Below, piece by piece: positions 19,768-28,201 of a stretch of 35,526 bases of DNA. The notes under the pieces were generated by a model. The model did not search any database and was not told the DNA's origin. It saw nothing but the letters and a program-made list of their open reading frames with translations. This DNA comes from an uncultured Bacilli bacterium. GTDB lineage: Bacteria > Bacillota_I > Bacilli_A > RF39 > UBA660. Position 1 is the stretch's first letter; each line of letters opens with the position of its first letter. The position numbers were made by a program, and so were the translations under genes. The stretch lies in NCBI GenBank assembly GCA_947626515.1, contig CANQSL010000001.1, forward strand, positions 1 through 35,526. Reading direction: 5' to 3'.

Positions 19768-20839
19768 TTATAACACCTACTAATATTTTTTTTCTTTTTT
19801 CATTTATTTTTTTTATATCAATATCTAAAATGTTTTGTTTATTTGAATCTATTATTTCTTTCATTTCTTCGACTAATTTATTTATATTATTGCTAACAAG
19901 TATTCCAAAATTATCTCCAATATTAATAGTATCATCACTAATTTTAAGTGTAGATATAACCGTCTTTTTTAATACTAATGCTTCATTAAAAATAACTGGA
20001 AAACCTTCATAATTGCTAGTTAATAATATATAATCACAATTTTTTATATAAGGATATGGATTCTCTTTATATCCTAATAACTTAACATATTTATTTAATT
20101 TATTTTTATCTATATAACTTAGATATCTTTCTTCATCTTTACCTACACCAATAATATATAATCTAATGTTATCATATTTATCTTTCAATCTTTTAATTAA
20201 CTCTAATTGTAAAAAAATATTTTTAGATTCCTCTTCTAGTCTTCCAACAAATAATAGATTTATATTATTTTTTTCAAATTTTATATTTAGCTTTTCTTTA
20301 GAACAAGTTATTATTTCATCACAATTTATTAAATTATTAATAACATATGATTTTTTTTCAATATTAGGATAATATTTTAATAAATTTTGTTTCATCTCAT
20401 TCGAAACAAAAATAATTTTTTTAAAACTATTTATATATCTTGTATCAAAAAAGTGTTTTAAATCAATTTCATCATAAATTTTAGTATAATCACTATGTAT
20501 AAATAAAATATTATTTTTACTAGATATTCTTGCTAATTTATTTGCTGAATAAGAATATGTTGCATAACATATTGAAGCATAATAATTATTATATTTAAAC
20601 TTCCATATTAATTTTCTAGTAAAATTAATAATTTTTCTTATAAATGGTATTTTAAAGTCACTAACTTTGAGTTCAATTATATTTATATCTTTTGGAACTT
20701 TATTGATTAATTCGCCCGTTTTTTTCTCTAAAACCAAATCAATTTTAAATTCGTCACTTAAATAATTTAAAACATTTATTAATGATTTTTCTATTCCTCC
20801 AATTTCTAAAGTATTAGCAGAAATAAGAACTTTTTTCAT
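19760..20839 (-). CDS. GT4 family glycosyltransferase
   Basis: 'NTLEIGGIEKSLINVLNYL', 'LLFVGRLEEESKNIFLQLELI', 'LLTSNYEGFPVIFNEALVLKKTVIST'; ATG 20839 preferred over GTG 20851. Confidence 0.9.
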   Translation of the reverse strand: MKKVLISANTLEIGGIEKSLINVLNYLSDEFKIDLVLEKKTGELINKVPKDINIIELKVSDFKIPFIRKIINFTRKLIWKFKYNNYYASICYATYSYSANKLARISSKNNILFIHSDYTKIYDEIDLKHFFDTRYINSFKKIIFVSNEMKQNLLKYYPNIEKKSYVINNLINCDEIITCSKEKLNIKFEKNNINLLFVGRLEEESKNIFLQLELIKRLKDKYDNIRLYIIGVGKDEERYLSYIDKNKLNKYVKLLGYKENPYPYIKNCDYILLTSNYEGFPVIFNEALVLKKTVISTLKISDDTINIGDNFGILVSNNINKLVEEMKEIIDSNKQNILDIDIKKINEKRKKILVGVINE

Positions 20840-20893
20840 ACGTTTCACCACTATTTATTATAATATAATTAGAATATAAAAAAAAGAAACAAC

Positions 20894-21958
20894 TCAATTT
20901 TTCTTTAATTTGCGCTTCTTTTCTTTACTATGTTGATATAATATATCCGTTTTAAATATAAATATCAATACAACTACCATTAATAGAATATATAGCCCTA
21001 CAGCAAGATTGGTTTTACCAATAGCGTAAAGAACTGATACAAAACTAAATAATGCATTTACTATATAAATAATTATTACAGATTTTTTTACTGATGATGT
21101 ACGTGCCAATAATTGAAAATGAATATGTTCTTTATCTGGTTTTCCAATTGATTGTCCTTTTATCAGTCTTCTTAAAATTGCTAAAAAAGTATCCAACAAC
21201 GGTATAAATAATATCAAAAGAGGTATTATGAAAGATGTCAAAGAGGCAGTTTTAAAACCTAAAAGAGATATAACAGCAAACATAAAACCTAAAAACATAC
21301 TTCCAGTATCTCCCATAAATATAGAAGCGGGATTAAAATTATATAGTAAAAAACCTAAAGTTGAGCCCAACATAATTAAACATAGTACAAAACCTAAATC
21401 ATTAAATCTTCCTAATAAAACCGAAATTATGGCAATAGTAATAAAATATATAGAACAAGTTCCAGCTGCCAAACCATCTAACCCATCTATTAGATTAATC
21501 GCATTTATACAAGCAACTATCATAAAAATAGTTAAAGGATATGCCCATAAATCTAAATTGATATCAATTCCAAAAAAAGATAAATCAGTCATATAAATTT
21601 TACCATAAAAAACTAAAATAAATGCTACAACTAACTGTCCCCATAATTTAGTGGTAGCTTTTAACGGATTTATATCGTCGATTATTCCTAACAAAATTAT
21701 TAAAAAACTACCAATTAATATAGAAATCATCTGAGTAGTAAGTGGAGCAAAAAACATATAGCCTATTAAAAATGATAAAAATATTGCAAGTCCTCCAAGT
21801 CGTGGCATAGGATATTTATGTACTTTTCGATTATTAGGTATATCCATTGCATTAATATGAATTGCAATATCTCTAATTAAAGGTACCAATATAATGCTTG
21901 ATACAAACGTTATCAATACTATGAAGTAAATATTAACACCGTTAACAGATATATTCAT
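20894..21958 (-). CDS. tagO: Undecaprenyl-phosphate sugar-1-phosphate transferase (TagO/WecA-like)
   Basis: 'DIPNNRKVHKYPMPRLGGLAIF', 'GIIDDINPLKATTKLWGQL', 'NAINLIDGLDGLAAG', 'FMGDTGSMFLGFM', 'DKEHIHFQLL'. Confidence 0.93.
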   Translation of the reverse strand: MNISVNGVNIYFIVLITFVSSIILVPLIRDIAIHINAMDIPNNRKVHKYPMPRLGGLAIFLSFLIGYMFFAPLTTQMISILIGSFLIILLGIIDDINPLKATTKLWGQLVVAFILVFYGKIYMTDLSFFGIDINLDLWAYPLTIFMIVACINAINLIDGLDGLAAGTCSIYFITIAIISVLLGRFNDLGFVLCLIMLGSTLGFLLYNFNPASIFMGDTGSMFLGFMFAVISLLGFKTASLTSFIIPLLILFIPLLDTFLAILRRLIKGQSIGKPDKEHIHFQLLARTSSVKKSVIIIYIVNALFSFVSVLYAIGKTNLAVGLYILLMVVVLIFIFKTDILYQHSKEKKRKLKKN

Positions 21959-22043
21959 ACTTATCACCTACAAACTTATTATATCTTTAATTATTAATAA
22001 TTACTACTAAAAATAGTATATTATTTACATTATTTTCTCTAAC

Positions 22044-22072
22044 AAAAAAGCTCTAACATAAAGTTAAAGCTA
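22044..22072 (-). terminator. Terminator after the DUF1292-like gene (AGCTTTAAC-TTTAT-GTTAGAGCTTTTTT)
   Basis: 9-bp stem with one wobble, T-run; overlaps the TAG stop. Confidence 0.7.
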
Positions 22073-22375
22073 ATTTTCTTCAGTTTCGTCTAAAATATCT
22101 CCAACTACTCCCATATAGTTATTAAGGAAATCAATCATTATAGCCTGTTTAAAATCACTTTCATCTAAAGCTGACATATATGTATCTCCATTTTCAACTT
22201 CTTCTTCAAAAACCTCATATTCAGTAGTAGGATTTTTAGTCTTTTCATCTATTTTTACAGCAAAGAAATACTTTGATCCTTCCACTTCTGTTTCATCTAA
22301 TAACACATAAGTTGTATTATCGTCCAAAGTAATCATCGTATCTTTTTCCATTTTCATACTAGTATCATTATTCAT
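22070..22375 (-). CDS. DUF1292-like small acidic protein
   Basis: 'ITLDDNTTYVLLDETEVEGSKYFFAVKID...TEYEVFEEE'; ATG 22375 preferred because GGAAGGGG RBS precedes it, not 22429. Confidence 0.75.
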   Translation of the reverse strand: MNNDTSMKMEKDTMITLDDNTTYVLLDETEVEGSKYFFAVKIDEKTKNPTTEYEVFEEEVENGDTYMSALDESDFKQAIMIDFLNNYMGVVGDILDETEEN

Positions 22376-22376
22376 T

Positions 22377-25235
22377 TTACATTCCCCTTCCGTGTGACAT
22401 TTCTTCCTCTGGAACAGCAATTGTTTCATTATTAATAGATAAATCTGCTTCAGTTAAAGAGTCAATTAATGCGTATTCTTCTCCCTCTTCTTTAAAGTGA
22501 GCAATAAATTCTTTTAACCCTTCAATACTTTTTATATTATGATTAATCATAAAATTAATTATTTTTCTCATAAAGATAGGTTTTGTAACTTCATTTTCAC
22601 CATATTTTTCATATTTATTGTAAACTTTAGCAAACTCTTCATATTCAGATTCTTCATCTATTGTTCTATCAGAAACATCCAACTTATCAAGTTTTTTCTT
22701 ACTTAAAGATAATCTTATTTTATCAATTATGTGTCTCTTAATTTGGAAAGCTGCAACACTTCCTATTCCTAAACGAGCTAATGCGGCCAACATATCTGTT
22801 GTTGCTTGTCCATATAAAGCAACTTTTCCAAGTTTCCAAAGTCCCGTAGCACCTTCAAATTTTGCAAGACCAAATGTAGATACCTTAGCTAAGCCAATGT
22901 TTACACTATGAAGTAAATTACATAAACCACCAGCATTTGCCAATGTTGCTCCACTTCCAGCTAGAGCATTCCATAAGAATGAATTAATTATCATAAATGA
23001 TTGAAGTAATAGTGGAATTCCTATCAAAAGTGCTAACCCTAAAACAATAGCTTTTAATTTATTATTTTTAATCCAATTGCCAATATTTTTTATTACATTT
23101 ACTACCTTATGTCTAAATTTAACAGGTTTTTTAACAGAATTTCCATTTAAAGAATAGTCTGCATTCATACTTAATTTTTTATTTTTTGTATTAACATAAG
23201 CATTCATATAAGGATATATTTTAGAATTATCTAAATTATTAGTTGTTACAAACTCTTTAAATTCTTTAACCTTATTATCATATTCTTCTTTTTCTATCTT
23301 ACCATCAATGTAATCATCTACAACTTCTTTAAAATTATCAACTTTTTCTTTTAATTCAACATTTGATTCAATATACTCTTTAGATGCCTTAACATCATTA
23401 ATGTGACTCCATAAATAAATACTTGTTAATTCTTTACTTTCATTGTATTTATCTACAATTTTTTCTCTTTTTATTTCAAATGCTTTATTCAATTTATCTT
23501 TAATGTTGTCATTAGGAGTAATTCCCTTTTTATTACATAAATCTATATATATTGTTGAATAATTGTAATCTTTATATAAATTTGCTTCATCTGACATTGT
23601 GCTATCTCTTTTTTCGACTAGACTCATTTTTTCGTCAAAAGTTAATTTTTTACTATTTAAATCTCTCTCAAATAAAGCCTGTTCTCCTAAATAAATGTCT
23701 TCAAGACATTGATTTACTTTAGTAATATCAATTTTAAATATTACAGATTTATTTTGAACAAATTTATTTTTAATAACACTTATCAAATCTTTCTTCGCAA
23801 ATTTAATATCTCTTTCATCACAATAGTTTTCTAATTTTTCAAATTCTTCTTCTACTCTTGATTTTAAATCATTAAATTTGTCACAATACTCTTTCTTTTT
23901 ATTATATAATTCATTCTTTATAGCTTCATAGTTTCTTTTACTTATAACATCTGTTTCATTCTCTTCATATATTTCTTTAGCCTCTTCAAATTTATCTTCT
24001 AAAGCTTTAATTTCTTCTATCTCTTCACTATCTATAGTCATCTCTTCAAATTCTTCTGCTAAATCTGATATTGTACTAATTTCAGGATAAGCATATTCTT
24101 TTGATTGAGCAACCATCTCATCTATTACAGATTTTAACTCTGTTATATCTAAATCTTCAAATAAATTTTCTATTTCTTCTAAAGTTGAGTCTTCTATTTT
24201 GTCAGATAATTTTGTAGAATTTGCCCATACTGGATCAATAGTTAATTCTTTTCTTTTATTAAAATCTTCTTTTATTTCTGAATAAACTTCTTCAAAAGCG
24301 GTTGATAATTGTTCTTTTAAAGAGTCTTCTAAAACTCTTACTTCAGCACATTTAGAAAAATCCAACCCACTTCCATCAAATGCAAATTCTTTTGAATAAT
24401 TCTCTAACCTAGTAATTCTATCATTTACAAAATCAATTTTACTATCGTCATCCATTTTTGACAATTTTATTTCAAATATATCTTGTTCTACATTATAAAC
24501 ATTTTTAACTTGTTCTTTTAAACTATCTATATATTTATCTATTTCTTTTCCATTTAAAATATTTGAAATCTCAGTTAAAGCATCATTTTTTTTATTATTT
24601 AATTCACTAAGTTTAAATTCATCGTATTTTTTTTCAAGAACTTCACTTAATTCAGAGTATTCTTTATTATATTTATTTAATTCTTCTTTTAATCTATCAA
24701 AATCAATTGGATTAGTAATAGCACTTGAAACATTATTCATTATATTTTCTATTCTTGATTTTAGACTTTCTGCCAATTTATTAGTATTTACTAATTGATC
24801 TATTATTACATTTTTAAAAAGATTACTTCTAAATCCATCATTTGATAAATTTATAAAATAATTATATATTTCATCGTCTGTACTAGATTCACTTAATCCA
24901 AAATTTGAATCTATCTCTTTAAATGCACTTTCTACTTCAGAAAAATCTATATTACCTTTTTTAAATTCAGCATACTTTTCAATAGAATCATTTAGTTTTT
25001 GATTTATATTTTCAATTGTTTCTTCATACAAAGAAATAACATAGGTATTAATTTCAGTAATATTACAATTTATAAATAAATTATTTTCATCATCTTTCTC
25101 AATAAATATTTCTGATAATGTTTTTCCCTCAGAATTTTTTACTTTTTCGAATTCTTCTTTTATATCATCAACTTTTAAATCATGATTATTGATTTTCTCT
25201 ATTATACTTTCTAAGTTTTTTTTGGTTTCAAACAC
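22377..25235 (-). CDS. Large acidic, predicted coiled-coil protein with C-terminal hydrophobic/membrane segment
   Basis: 952-aa ORF; Glu/Lys-rich helical repeats then 'AIVLGLALLIGIPLLLQSFMIINSFLW'; GTG start with GAGGG RBS. Confidence 0.8.
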   Translation of the reverse strand: MFETKKNLESIIEKINNHDLKVDDIKEEFEKVKNSEGKTLSEIFIEKDDENNLFINCNITEINTYVISLYEETIENINQKLNDSIEKYAEFKKGNIDFSEVESAFKEIDSNFGLSESSTDDEIYNYFINLSNDGFRSNLFKNVIIDQLVNTNKLAESLKSRIENIMNNVSSAITNPIDFDRLKEELNKYNKEYSELSEVLEKKYDEFKLSELNNKKNDALTEISNILNGKEIDKYIDSLKEQVKNVYNVEQDIFEIKLSKMDDDSKIDFVNDRITRLENYSKEFAFDGSGLDFSKCAEVRVLEDSLKEQLSTAFEEVYSEIKEDFNKRKELTIDPVWANSTKLSDKIEDSTLEEIENLFEDLDITELKSVIDEMVAQSKEYAYPEISTISDLAEEFEEMTIDSEEIEEIKALEDKFEEAKEIYEENETDVISKRNYEAIKNELYNKKKEYCDKFNDLKSRVEEEFEKLENYCDERDIKFAKKDLISVIKNKFVQNKSVIFKIDITKVNQCLEDIYLGEQALFERDLNSKKLTFDEKMSLVEKRDSTMSDEANLYKDYNYSTIYIDLCNKKGITPNDNIKDKLNKAFEIKREKIVDKYNESKELTSIYLWSHINDVKASKEYIESNVELKEKVDNFKEVVDDYIDGKIEKEEYDNKVKEFKEFVTTNNLDNSKIYPYMNAYVNTKNKKLSMNADYSLNGNSVKKPVKFRHKVVNVIKNIGNWIKNNKLKAIVLGLALLIGIPLLLQSFMIINSFLWNALAGSGATLANAGGLCNLLHSVNIGLAKVSTFGLAKFEGATGLWKLGKVALYGQATTDMLAALARLGIGSVAAFQIKRHIIDKIRLSLSKKKLDKLDVSDRTIDEESEYEEFAKVYNKYEKYGENEVTKPIFMRKIINFMINHNIKSIEGLKEFIAHFKEEGEEYALIDSLTEADLSINNETIAVPEEEMSHGRGM

Positions 25236-25312
25236 TTAAATCCCTCATTTCTACGCATATAATAGCATAAAATCAATCGATTTTCAATAAAAAAGACTTA
25301 TGATATAAATTG

Positions 25313-25342
25313 TTTACACTATTCTTTTTTTTATGATACTAT
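25313..25342 (+). promoter_or_regulatory. Candidate sigma-A promoter TTTACA-N18-TACTAT for the RluA gene (very short leader)
   Basis: Motif and spacing read directly. Confidence 0.45.
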
Positions 25343-25357
25343 ATATTTGTGATAAGT

Positions 25358-26011
25358 ATGAAAAAAGATGAAAAATTAGACATTCTTTTTGAAGATAAAT
25401 ATATAATTATTGTCAATAAACCAGCGCACTTATTAACTATTGCAACAGATAAAAATGAATTTAATACTTTATATAGAAAAGTATCGACCTATGTAAAAAA
25501 ACAAAATAAAAATAATAAAATTTTTATAGTGCATCGCTTAGATAAAGAAACAAGTGGAATCATAATTTTTGCCAAAACTCAAAATGTTAAATATAATCTT
25601 CAAAATAATTGGTCAAATACAAAAAGATATTATATTGCAATTGTAGAGGGTTTTTTAAAAAAAGATGATACTATAAAAAGTTACTTAAAAGAAACAAAAA
25701 CAAATTATACTTATAGTTCTAAAAATAAAGACGGCCTTTTAGCAATAACAAAATATAAAATTTTAACATCAAATAAAAATTATTCAAAACTAGAAATAGA
25801 AATATTAACAGGAAGAAAAAATCAAATAAGAGTTCATATGAAAGATATTAATCATCCAATAGTTGGCGATAAAATATATGGCTCCACTAAAAATCCTATA
25901 AGAAGACTTTGTTTGCATGCTTCTTTAATTATTTTTAATCATCCTGTAACAAAAAAAGAGATGAAAATAACATGTCCTATACCAACAATATTTGATAATA
26001 TTATAAAATAA
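25358..26011 (+). CDS. RluA/RluD family pseudouridine synthase
   Basis: 'VHRLDKETSGIIIFAKT', 'YYIAIVEG', 'GRKNQIRVHMKDINHPIVGDKIYG', 'LCLHASLI'; start assigned to ATG 25358. Confidence 0.92.
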   Translation: MKKDEKLDILFEDKYIIIVNKPAHLLTIATDKNEFNTLYRKVSTYVKKQNKNNKIFIVHRLDKETSGIIIFAKTQNVKYNLQNNWSNTKRYYIAIVEGFLKKDDTIKSYLKETKTNYTYSSKNKDGLLAITKYKILTSNKNYSKLEIEILTGRKNQIRVHMKDINHPIVGDKIYGSTKNPIRRLCLHASLIIFNHPVTKKEMKITCPIPTIFDNIIK

Positions 26012-26025
26012 GGAAAGGATATTAT

Positions 26026-26736
26026 ATGGAATTTATAGCTCATACTGCTGCAATAAATAAAGATGAAGACACACTTAAAAAGCTTATAGAAAATGATTAT
26101 TTTGATAAAATAGAATTAGACTTTATTCCTACTAAAGACAATATATTGATATGGTCACATTCTAATATGATAGGTTCTTTAAAAATAAATACAGCTTCAT
26201 ATAAAGAAATTAAAATAGAAGCTAATAATAATGCCAAAAAAATTTATACATTAAACGAAATATTAGAAATAGTTGATAATAAAAAAGCTTTACTGTTAGA
26301 AATCAAACATTTTATTAATATTAAAAGAGGTTACTTTGATATTTTAAATATTTTAAAACAAATAGAATCAACTAAAAATGTTATCCAAATACAAAGCTTT
26401 AATCAATATTTAATAAAATATTTATTGGATAATAAAAAAGAATTATTTAATATAGAAATAGGACTTATAATAAATTTATTCAAAACTTTTCTATATAGAA
26501 ATAACTCATTAGAAGAATGGAAAAATTTAGATTTTATAGCTTTATCTTCTGAATTGTTCGAATGGCCTTTTGTTGGAAAAGATTTTGAACTTTATAGAAA
26601 AAATATACCGAAAGCTAAACAATATGCATGGACATGGGATTTGGTATATAAAGAACACAAAAAAAGATTAGAAAATTATATTAATAATAATGTTGATGGA
26701 ATTATAACTTTATCGCAAGATATAAAAAAAATATGA
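26026..26736 (+). CDS. Diverged glycerophosphodiester phosphodiesterase-like (GDPD/PI-PLC fold) protein
   Basis: 'FIAHTAA...EDTLKKL', 'IELDFIPTKDNILIWSHS', 'LLLEIKH', 'AWTWD', 'VDGIITL' match GDPD motif order with substitutions. Confidence 0.8.
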   Translation: MEFIAHTAAINKDEDTLKKLIENDYFDKIELDFIPTKDNILIWSHSNMIGSLKINTASYKEIKIEANNNAKKIYTLNEILEIVDNKKALLLEIKHFINIKRGYFDILNILKQIESTKNVIQIQSFNQYLIKYLLDNKKELFNIEIGLIINLFKTFLYRNNSLEEWKNLDFIALSSELFEWPFVGKDFELYRKNIPKAKQYAWTWDLVYKEHKKRLENYINNNVDGIITLSQDIKKI

Positions 26737-26756
26737 CTTTACATATTTTTTTTATA
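26721..26756. terminator. Bidirectional terminator, 15-bp perfect stem, 6-nt loop, both convergent stops inside
   Basis: TATAAAAAAAATATG-ACTTTA-CATATTTTTTTTATA. Confidence 0.88.
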
Positions 26757-27332
26757 CCTATTATTTAATTCTTTATTCATGCTTACTTGCCTATAGCCTT
26801 TAAATGCATCAAATATAATATTTTCTATCTCTTCATCTGATAATTCCGAATTAGTCGTAGCTATCATAGATGCTATACCATGAATTATTAACCAAGTATT
26901 AATATAAATTTGTTTTGAAGCAGAAAAACTCAACCCAGTAGATTTTTGTATCATTTCAGCATATTTTCTACCACTTTCATTTTCTGCCATATCAAGTATA
27001 TTATTATTTTTAGAAGCTGAAGACATAAATAAAAATTTAAATAAATTTTTTTCCTTTTTAGCAAATTTTATATAAGATAATCCAACTCCAATAAAAGGAA
27101 CTTGATGATTATTTTCTTTATTTATATATTTATTATGAAAATCATATACAATATCATATACTGTCATTTTTAAATCTTCCATATTTTTAAATAGTCTAAA
27201 TATAGGTTGAGTAGAGCAACCTACCTCTTTTGCAAGATTTCTTGCTGAAAGATTTTCTATTCCCTGCTTTTTTATTATTTTAATAGATCCTTCAATTAAG
27301 GTTTCCCTTTCAATAATAGGTTTCGCACTCAT
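26739..27332 (-). CDS. TetR/AcrR family transcriptional regulator
   Basis: N-term HTH 'AIKIIKKQG-like...LSARNLAKEVGCSTQPIFRLFKNMEDL'; AGGAGG RBS places the start at 27332, not 27356. Confidence 0.9.
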   Translation of the reverse strand: MSAKPIIERETLIEGSIKIIKKQGIENLSARNLAKEVGCSTQPIFRLFKNMEDLKMTVYDIVYDFHNKYINKENNHQVPFIGVGLSYIKFAKKEKNLFKFLFMSSASKNNNILDMAENESGRKYAEMIQKSTGLSFSASKQIYINTWLIIHGIASMIATTNSELSDEEIENIIFDAFKGYRQVSMNKELNNRYKKNM

Positions 27333-27348
27333 ATAAAACCTCCTATCA

Positions 27349-27364
27349 AATAACACGTGTTATT
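27349..27364. promoter_or_regulatory. Perfect 16-bp palindrome AATAACACGTGTTATT, candidate TetR operator
   Basis: Directly upstream of the tetR RBS. Confidence 0.75.
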
Positions 27365-27402
27365 ACATTTTTATCTTATCATATCTTTAAAAAAAAATAA
27401 AG

Positions 27403-28068
27403 TTATTTATCAATTTTTTTTAATAATTTGTATTCTGAAGCATAACCACTTACTTCAAGATTTCTTTTTATAATCTTTAAACTCTTCTTTATTATTTTGG
27501 AAACATATGATTGAGAAACACCATATATAATCGCAATATCTTTTTGAGACATAGGAGTACAATTAAATCCAAAATATTTTTTTATTATAATAGAATCTCG
27601 CAAAGGCAAATTATCGATACTTTCTCTTATTATTTTATATTTTTCTTTTTGTTCATAAATAACATCTACTTGTTCAGAAGATGATACTGACTCATAATCA
27701 CTTTCTAACTTATACTTGTTTTCAGCATAAACTATTTCATCAAAATTATGTCTTTTTAAAGAATTAAAAAACATATAAATTTCGTTCAATATACATTTAA
27801 AAGAATATGTGTAAAAAGTAGCATTTTTTGACAAACTATAAGTATCAACACTTTTAATTAAGCCAATTAATCCTATAGAAACTAAATCACTTTTTTCTAT
27901 TTTTGAATAGAAAAACTTTTTAGAAACAACATCTAAAACTATAGATATATTGTTTATTATTAACTTTTCTCTTGCTAACTTGTCGCCTTGTTTCATCTTT
28001 AAGTATAAACTTTTAAATTCAATTTCTGATAATTTAGAATTAATATTTTCAATAAACCAATCTTTCAT
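27403..28068 (-). CDS. Sigma-70 family factor, sporulation-type (SigE/SigK-like)
   Basis: 'GDKLAREKLIINNISIVLDVVSKKF', 'DLVSIGLIGLIKSVDTY', 'TYSFKCILNEIYMFF', region 4 'SQKDIAIIYGVSQSYVSKIIKKSLK'. Confidence 0.85.
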   Translation of the reverse strand: MKDWFIENINSKLSEIEFKSLYLKMKQGDKLAREKLIINNISIVLDVVSKKFFYSKIEKSDLVSIGLIGLIKSVDTYSLSKNATFYTYSFKCILNEIYMFFNSLKRHNFDEIVYAENKYKLESDYESVSSSEQVDVIYEQKEKYKIIRESIDNLPLRDSIIIKKYFGFNCTPMSQKDIAIIYGVSQSYVSKIIKKSLKIIKRNLEVSGYASEYKLLKKIDK

Positions 28069-28099
28069 TTTCTATTCCCCTTTAAAACAAATATTTCGT

Positions 28100-28128
28100 A
28101 TAGTAACAAAATATTAATATAAAGTCAA
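28100..28128 (-). promoter_or_regulatory. Sigma-A promoter TTGACT-N17-TACTAT for the sigma factor gene
   Basis: Motif and spacing read on the minus strand. Confidence 0.6.
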
Positions 28129-28137
28129 ATATTATTA

Positions 28138-28164
28138 TTAGCACTCAGTATTGACAAGTGCTAA
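28138..28164. promoter_or_regulatory. CIRCE element (HrcA operator) TTAGCACTC-N9-AAGTGCTAA
   Basis: One mismatch from the consensus TTAGCACTC-N9-GAGTGCTAA. Confidence 0.95.
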
Positions 28165-28178
28165 TTTTTGAGTATAAT
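28151..28178 (+). promoter_or_regulatory. Sigma-A promoter TTGACA-N16-TATAAT of clpB, overlapping CIRCE
   Basis: Consensus hexamers; -35 lies inside CIRCE. Confidence 0.85.
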
Positions 28179-28201
28179 AAAACTTGAAAGGAGAAATATA
28201 T

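Noticed and set aside
21228-21596. 122-aa + strand ORF
   Set aside because: Antisense to TagO-like conserved motifs
26731-26790. Possible TGA=Trp (code 4) usage given Mollicutes-like AT content
   Set aside because: TGA closes the GDPD-like and AI-2E genes inside terminators and TGG encodes Trp throughout; table 11 fits better
27385-27410. Terminator after the sigma factor gene (AAATAA-CT-TTATTTTTTTTT)
   Set aside because: Stem is short, AT-only and would need a 2-nt loop; not convincing
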